DNA from: Clostridia bacterium
Lineage (GTDB): Bacteria > Bacillota > Clostridia > Oscillospirales > Acutalibacteraceae
Reading direction: 5' to 3'
DNA: 64,000 bases
NCBI GenBank assembly: GCA_017399175.1
Contig: JAFQEE010000023.1
Coordinates: 1 to 64,000 of the forward strand
Each line of letters starts with the position of its first letter. The first letter of the stretch is position 1. The position numbers and the translations under genes are program-made. This document shows positions 60,776 through 64,000 of the stretch, piece after piece. Below the pieces are notes generated by a model. It ran no database searches. It was not told the DNA's origin and saw only the letters and a list, made by a program, of their open reading frames with translations.

Positions 60776-63700
60776 ATGTACAAAGATTTTATTGAAGACA
60801 GAATAAATGTGTTTCTTGAAGAATTTGAGAAACTCATAATTAAAGAGAATATTCCGATAGCCAATTTTCTCTATAAAGAGTGTGATTATAAACTTGATAA
60901 TACTCTGCCTGAAATCGACGACAGTTTTACACTTTTCACACCTTACATAAATCGTTGGGGTGGAAAAAAGGACAGACATGCTTGGTTTTATAACGAAATT
61001 CAGGTACCGTCACATTGGAATGGTGAAATTCAGTTAGCAGTAGCAAGTGATGCTCGTCTTGGTTGGTGCGACATTAACCCACAGTTTATCGCTTATGTTG
61101 ATGGTAAACTTCAGCAGGGAATTGACAAAAACCACCGTGAAGTATTTCTCACAAACGGTACACACAAAGTTTATCTTTATGCTTATTCAGGCAGTATCCA
61201 CGATGAATATGTTGATTTTGTTACAAATCTTCAACTCATAGATGCTAAAACAAAACAGCTTTATTATGATATAAAAGTTCCGTTTGAAATTCTCCAGTAT
61301 GAAGATGAAAACTCAAGAAATTACTTTGAAATCAAAAAGCATCTTAATAATGCTCTTAATTTCATTGATATGAGAAGTCCTTATTCCGATGAATATTATG
61401 CTTCACTCGATAAGGCTATTGACTATCTTAAAACAGAATTTTACGGGAAATACTGCCGAAAAGGTGATGTTTTCGCATTCTGTATCGGTCATACTCATAT
61501 TGACGTTGCGTGGGAATGGACACTTGCACAGACCCGTGAAAAGATTCTTCGTTCATTCTCAACTGTGTTGGCACTTATGAAAAAGTATCCCGAATATAAG
61601 TTTATGTCAAGCCAGCCACAACTCTATAAGTATCTTAAAATGGATGCACCTGAACTTTACGAAGAAGTTAAGGAAATGGTACGCCTTGGCCGTTGGGAAG
61701 TTGAAGGCGGTATGTGGGTTGAAGCCGACTGTAACCTTTGTTCAGGCGAAAGCTTAGTCCGTCAGTTCATTTATGGCAAACGCTTTATGAAGGATGAATT
61801 CGGCGTGGATAGTAAAATCCTTTGGTTGCCTGACGTTTTCGGTTATTCAGCAGCATTACCGCAGATTTTACAAAAATGTGGTGTTGATAAATTTGTAACA
61901 TCAAAAATCGGCTGGAACGAAATGAACAAAATGCCATATGACACATTCATCTGGCACGGAATTGACAACACGCCTGTTTTCACTCATTTTATGACAGCAC
62001 AGGATAAAGTCAGAGGACAAGAGCCTGCAACAAATGTTACATATAATGCAAAACTTAATGCTAACCAGCTTCGTGGTGCTTATGACCGTTATCAGCAGAA
62101 AGACCTTTATGACAATGTGCTCATAACATTCGGCTTCGGTGATGGTGGTGGCGGACCGTATGCTAAAGACTTGGAGTATTTTGACAGATTAAAACACGGT
62201 ATTCCGGGAACAAGCACACCAATAATGGCATATTCAGGCGAATTCTTTGATGACATAAAATCAAAGACAGAGAATAATCCTAAAATTCCTCATTGGAACG
62301 GTGAACTTTATCTTGAATTTCATCGTGGTACATATACTTCGCAGGCAAAGAACAAGAAATATAACCGTAACAGCGAATTTATGTTCCAGCGTGCTGAAAC
62401 GCTCTCTCTTATCAATGAACATTTAAATGGATATAAATATCGTAAAGAGGATATGATGAATGCTTGGGAAACAATTCTTCTCAACCAATTCCATGATATT
62501 ATTCCTGGTTCATCAATCAAAGAGGTTTACGAGGTTTCACATCAGCAGTACGAAGAAATCGGTGCGGTTGGTAATGAAATCATCAACGACACAACAACTG
62601 AAATTGCAAATAATGTTGAGGCAACAGATGGCTATGTTGTATTTAATCCACACTCATTTGTGAACAGTAGTGCAGTAGAAATTGACGGTAAATGGTACTA
62701 TGCGGAGAATGTTCCTGCAAAGGGTTATAAGGTAATTAAGCCTTGCGAAGAAGAAAGCAAAGTGAAAGTTACAGGAAACTCAATGGAAAATGATTTCTTC
62801 CGTCTTACTCTCGATGAAAAAGGAACATTCACAAGCATTTTTGACAAACGCAATAACCGTGAAGTTCTCAAAAACGGTCAGCGTGGTAATGTGCTTACTG
62901 CTTACGAAGATTACCCAAGAGAATATGATAACTGGGAAATGAGTAGTTATTATACTGAAAAGCATTGGGAAGCAGATGATGTCAAATCAGTTGAAATTCT
63001 CAATGAAGGCGAGCGTGCAGGTCTTAAAATTACAAAGAAATTCAAGAACAGCACAATCATTCAGAATATTTACCTTTACAATAATATTGATAAGATTGAT
63101 TTCCAGACATACATTGATTGGAAAGAATCACATCTTATCCTCAAAACTGCATTCCCTGTTGATGTTAATACAAACAAGGCAACTTATGATATTCAGTTTG
63201 GTTCGGTTGAGCGACCAACTCATAAGAACACAAGCTGGGATGCTGCAAGATTTGAAGTCTGTGCTCATAAATACTGCGACTTGTCAGAATACGGTTATGG
63301 TGTCAGCCTTATGAATGACTGTAAATATGGTCACGCAATCCACGATGGAGTTATGAGCCTTACTCTCCTTAAATGTGGTACATTCCCTGACCCTCAGGCA
63401 GATAAATGTGAGCATACATTTACATATTCTCTTTATCCACATGCAGGAGATTATCGTGAAGCAGGTACAATTAAGAAAGCATATGACCTTAATATCCCAA
63501 TGGTCTGTAAGAAAGCAGGGGAGAATAAGGGCAATCTTTCAAACGAATATTCATTCTTCTCAATTGATTGTGATAATGTAATCTTTGAAACTGCAAAGAA
63601 AGCAGAAACTGAAGACAGCATTATTCTCCGTGGCTGTGAATATTATAATAAACGAACAACAGCAAAAGTTTCTTTTGGGTTCCCTGTAAAAGAAGCATAC

Positions 63701-63808
63701 CTTTGCGATATGCTTGAAAACAATATTCAGAAACTTAATATTGTTGATAATTCAGTATCAGTTGATTTCAGACCATTTGAAATTAACACGATTAAGTTAA
63801 TAAAATAA
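60776..63808 (+). CDS. GH38 alpha-mannosidase
   Basis: 1,010 residues. The ATG at 60776 follows AAGGGGG; an earlier ATG at 60758 overlaps folC. Glycoside hydrolase 38 segments: GHTHIDVAWEWTLAQ (about 237), LPDVFGYSAALPQIL (about 350, nucleophile Asp), and a C-terminal beta half with GFGDGGGGP. No signal peptide, so cytoplasmic. It probably removes mannose from imported glycan fragments. Confidence 0.93.
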   Translation: MYKDFIEDRINVFLEEFEKLIIKENIPIANFLYKECDYKLDNTLPEIDDSFTLFTPYINRWGGKKDRHAWFYNEIQVPSHWNGEIQLAVASDARLGWCDINPQFIAYVDGKLQQGIDKNHREVFLTNGTHKVYLYAYSGSIHDEYVDFVTNLQLIDAKTKQLYYDIKVPFEILQYEDENSRNYFEIKKHLNNALNFIDMRSPYSDEYYASLDKAIDYLKTEFYGKYCRKGDVFAFCIGHTHIDVAWEWTLAQTREKILRSFSTVLALMKKYPEYKFMSSQPQLYKYLKMDAPELYEEVKEMVRLGRWEVEGGMWVEADCNLCSGESLVRQFIYGKRFMKDEFGVDSKILWLPDVFGYSAALPQILQKCGVDKFVTSKIGWNEMNKMPYDTFIWHGIDNTPVFTHFMTAQDKVRGQEPATNVTYNAKLNANQLRGAYDRYQQKDLYDNVLITFGFGDGGGGPYAKDLEYFDRLKHGIPGTSTPIMAYSGEFFDDIKSKTENNPKIPHWNGELYLEFHRGTYTSQAKNKKYNRNSEFMFQRAETLSLINEHLNGYKYRKEDMMNAWETILLNQFHDIIPGSSIKEVYEVSHQQYEEIGAVGNEIINDTTTEIANNVEATDGYVVFNPHSFVNSSAVEIDGKWYYAENVPAKGYKVIKPCEEESKVKVTGNSMENDFFRLTLDEKGTFTSIFDKRNNREVLKNGQRGNVLTAYEDYPREYDNWEMSSYYTEKHWEADDVKSVEILNEGERAGLKITKKFKNSTIIQNIYLYNNIDKIDFQTYIDWKESHLILKTAFPVDVNTNKATYDIQFGSVERPTHKNTSWDAARFEVCAHKYCDLSEYGYGVSLMNDCKYGHAIHDGVMSLTLLKCGTFPDPQADKCEHTFTYSLYPHAGDYREAGTIKKAYDLNIPMVCKKAGENKGNLSNEYSFFSIDCDNVIFETAKKAETEDSIILRGCEYYNKRTTAKVSFGFPVKEAYLCDMLENNIQKLNIVDNSVSVDFRPFEINTIKLIK

Positions 63809-63824
63809 AAAAGGAGAATTTATT

Positions 63825-64000
63825 ATGAAAAAGATTTTATCAGTAGCATTAGTCCTTATTATGATGCTGTCAGTTTTCAGTATCACAGCATCAGCAGAAG
63901 CCGTAGTAATGGCAGGTTATTACGATGCCGAAATCAACGACCTTTACTATGTCATTTATGAGGGCGAGGATTATGCAGAGGCTTATGTTGTAGGCTATGA
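63825..64000 (+). CDS. Secreted protein, truncated by the window end
   Basis: The 58 visible codons start after AAGGAGAATTT with a signal peptide (MKKILSVALVLIMMLSVF then SITASAEA). The mature part is rich in Tyr, Asp and Glu. Too short to place in a family. Confidence 0.7.
   Translation, partial: MKKILSVALVLIMMLSVFSITASAEAVVMAGYYDAEINDLYYVIYEGEDYAEAYVVGY

Overview
The window is AT-rich Gram-positive DNA, most likely from a gut Clostridia species (Oscillospiraceae/Ruminococcus-like). The evidence is the SCIFF peptide with its radical-SAM maturase (a near-universal Clostridia marker), an L-fucose catabolic operon, a GH38 alpha-mannosidase, TTGACA/TATAAT promoters and low-GC codon use. The species assignment is inference.

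Positions 264-38892 are a complete-looking temperate prophage of about 38.6 kb inserted in the 3' half of a tRNA-Trp gene. A 46-bp direct repeat (attL 264-309, attR 38847-38892) marks the ends and the tRNA is intact at the right end. Leftmost, mostly on the minus strand, lie a tyrosine integrase, a type III toxin-antitoxin module (ToxN plus a three-repeat ToxI RNA), two membrane-protein genes, and a CI-like S24 repressor facing a Cro-like gene across a compact operator region. Rightward early genes follow: small orphan proteins, an HNH protein, then a full diversity-generating retroelement (DGR, 7716-10474) with two variable target genes, Avd, a template repeat (TR) and a reverse transcriptase. 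After more small genes come a DUF6017-like protein and an HUH-type replication initiator, then a DUF1492/ArpU-like late regulator. The late operon (13807-36981) encodes terminase, portal, scaffold, a P22-like coat protein, short-tail/connector proteins, a 2,355-residue polyvalent virion protein, fibres with dockerin-like modules, an amidase endolysin and a holin. No tape-measure, tail-tube or sheath gene is visible, so a short-tailed (podovirus-like) virion is inferred. A separately promoted two-gene cassette of unknown function (37497-38543) sits next to attR.

The host part (38.85-64 kb) holds tRNA-Trp, a CAU-anticodon tRNA and tRNA-Arg(ACG); a penicillin-binding protein, a PAP2 phosphatase, a leucine-rich-repeat lipoprotein and a GPH-type sugar symporter; a fucI-fucA-fucU-fucK operon bracketed by oppositely oriented copies of an intergenic repeat; a DUF3784 membrane protein and a zinc alcohol dehydrogenase; a SCIFF peptide - radical SAM maturase - PLP decarboxylase operon; a ClC chloride channel; two membrane-anchored unknowns; and nadB-nadC-folC-alpha-mannosidase, ending in a truncated secreted-protein gene.

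The most striking systems are the two-target DGR, whose TR RNA is bounded by a perfect 12-bp inverted repeat and whose 24 TR/VR differences all fall on template adenines, and the ToxIN module, whose antitoxin repeats show compensatory stem changes and which is bracketed by about 50-bp direct repeats. Less certain but worth testing are a 260-nt putative structured RNA (5074-5333), the attR-proximal two-gene cassette, dockerin-like domains shuttling between virion proteins, and strand-biased AGCGG (Bacillus-type Chi) motifs in the prophage.
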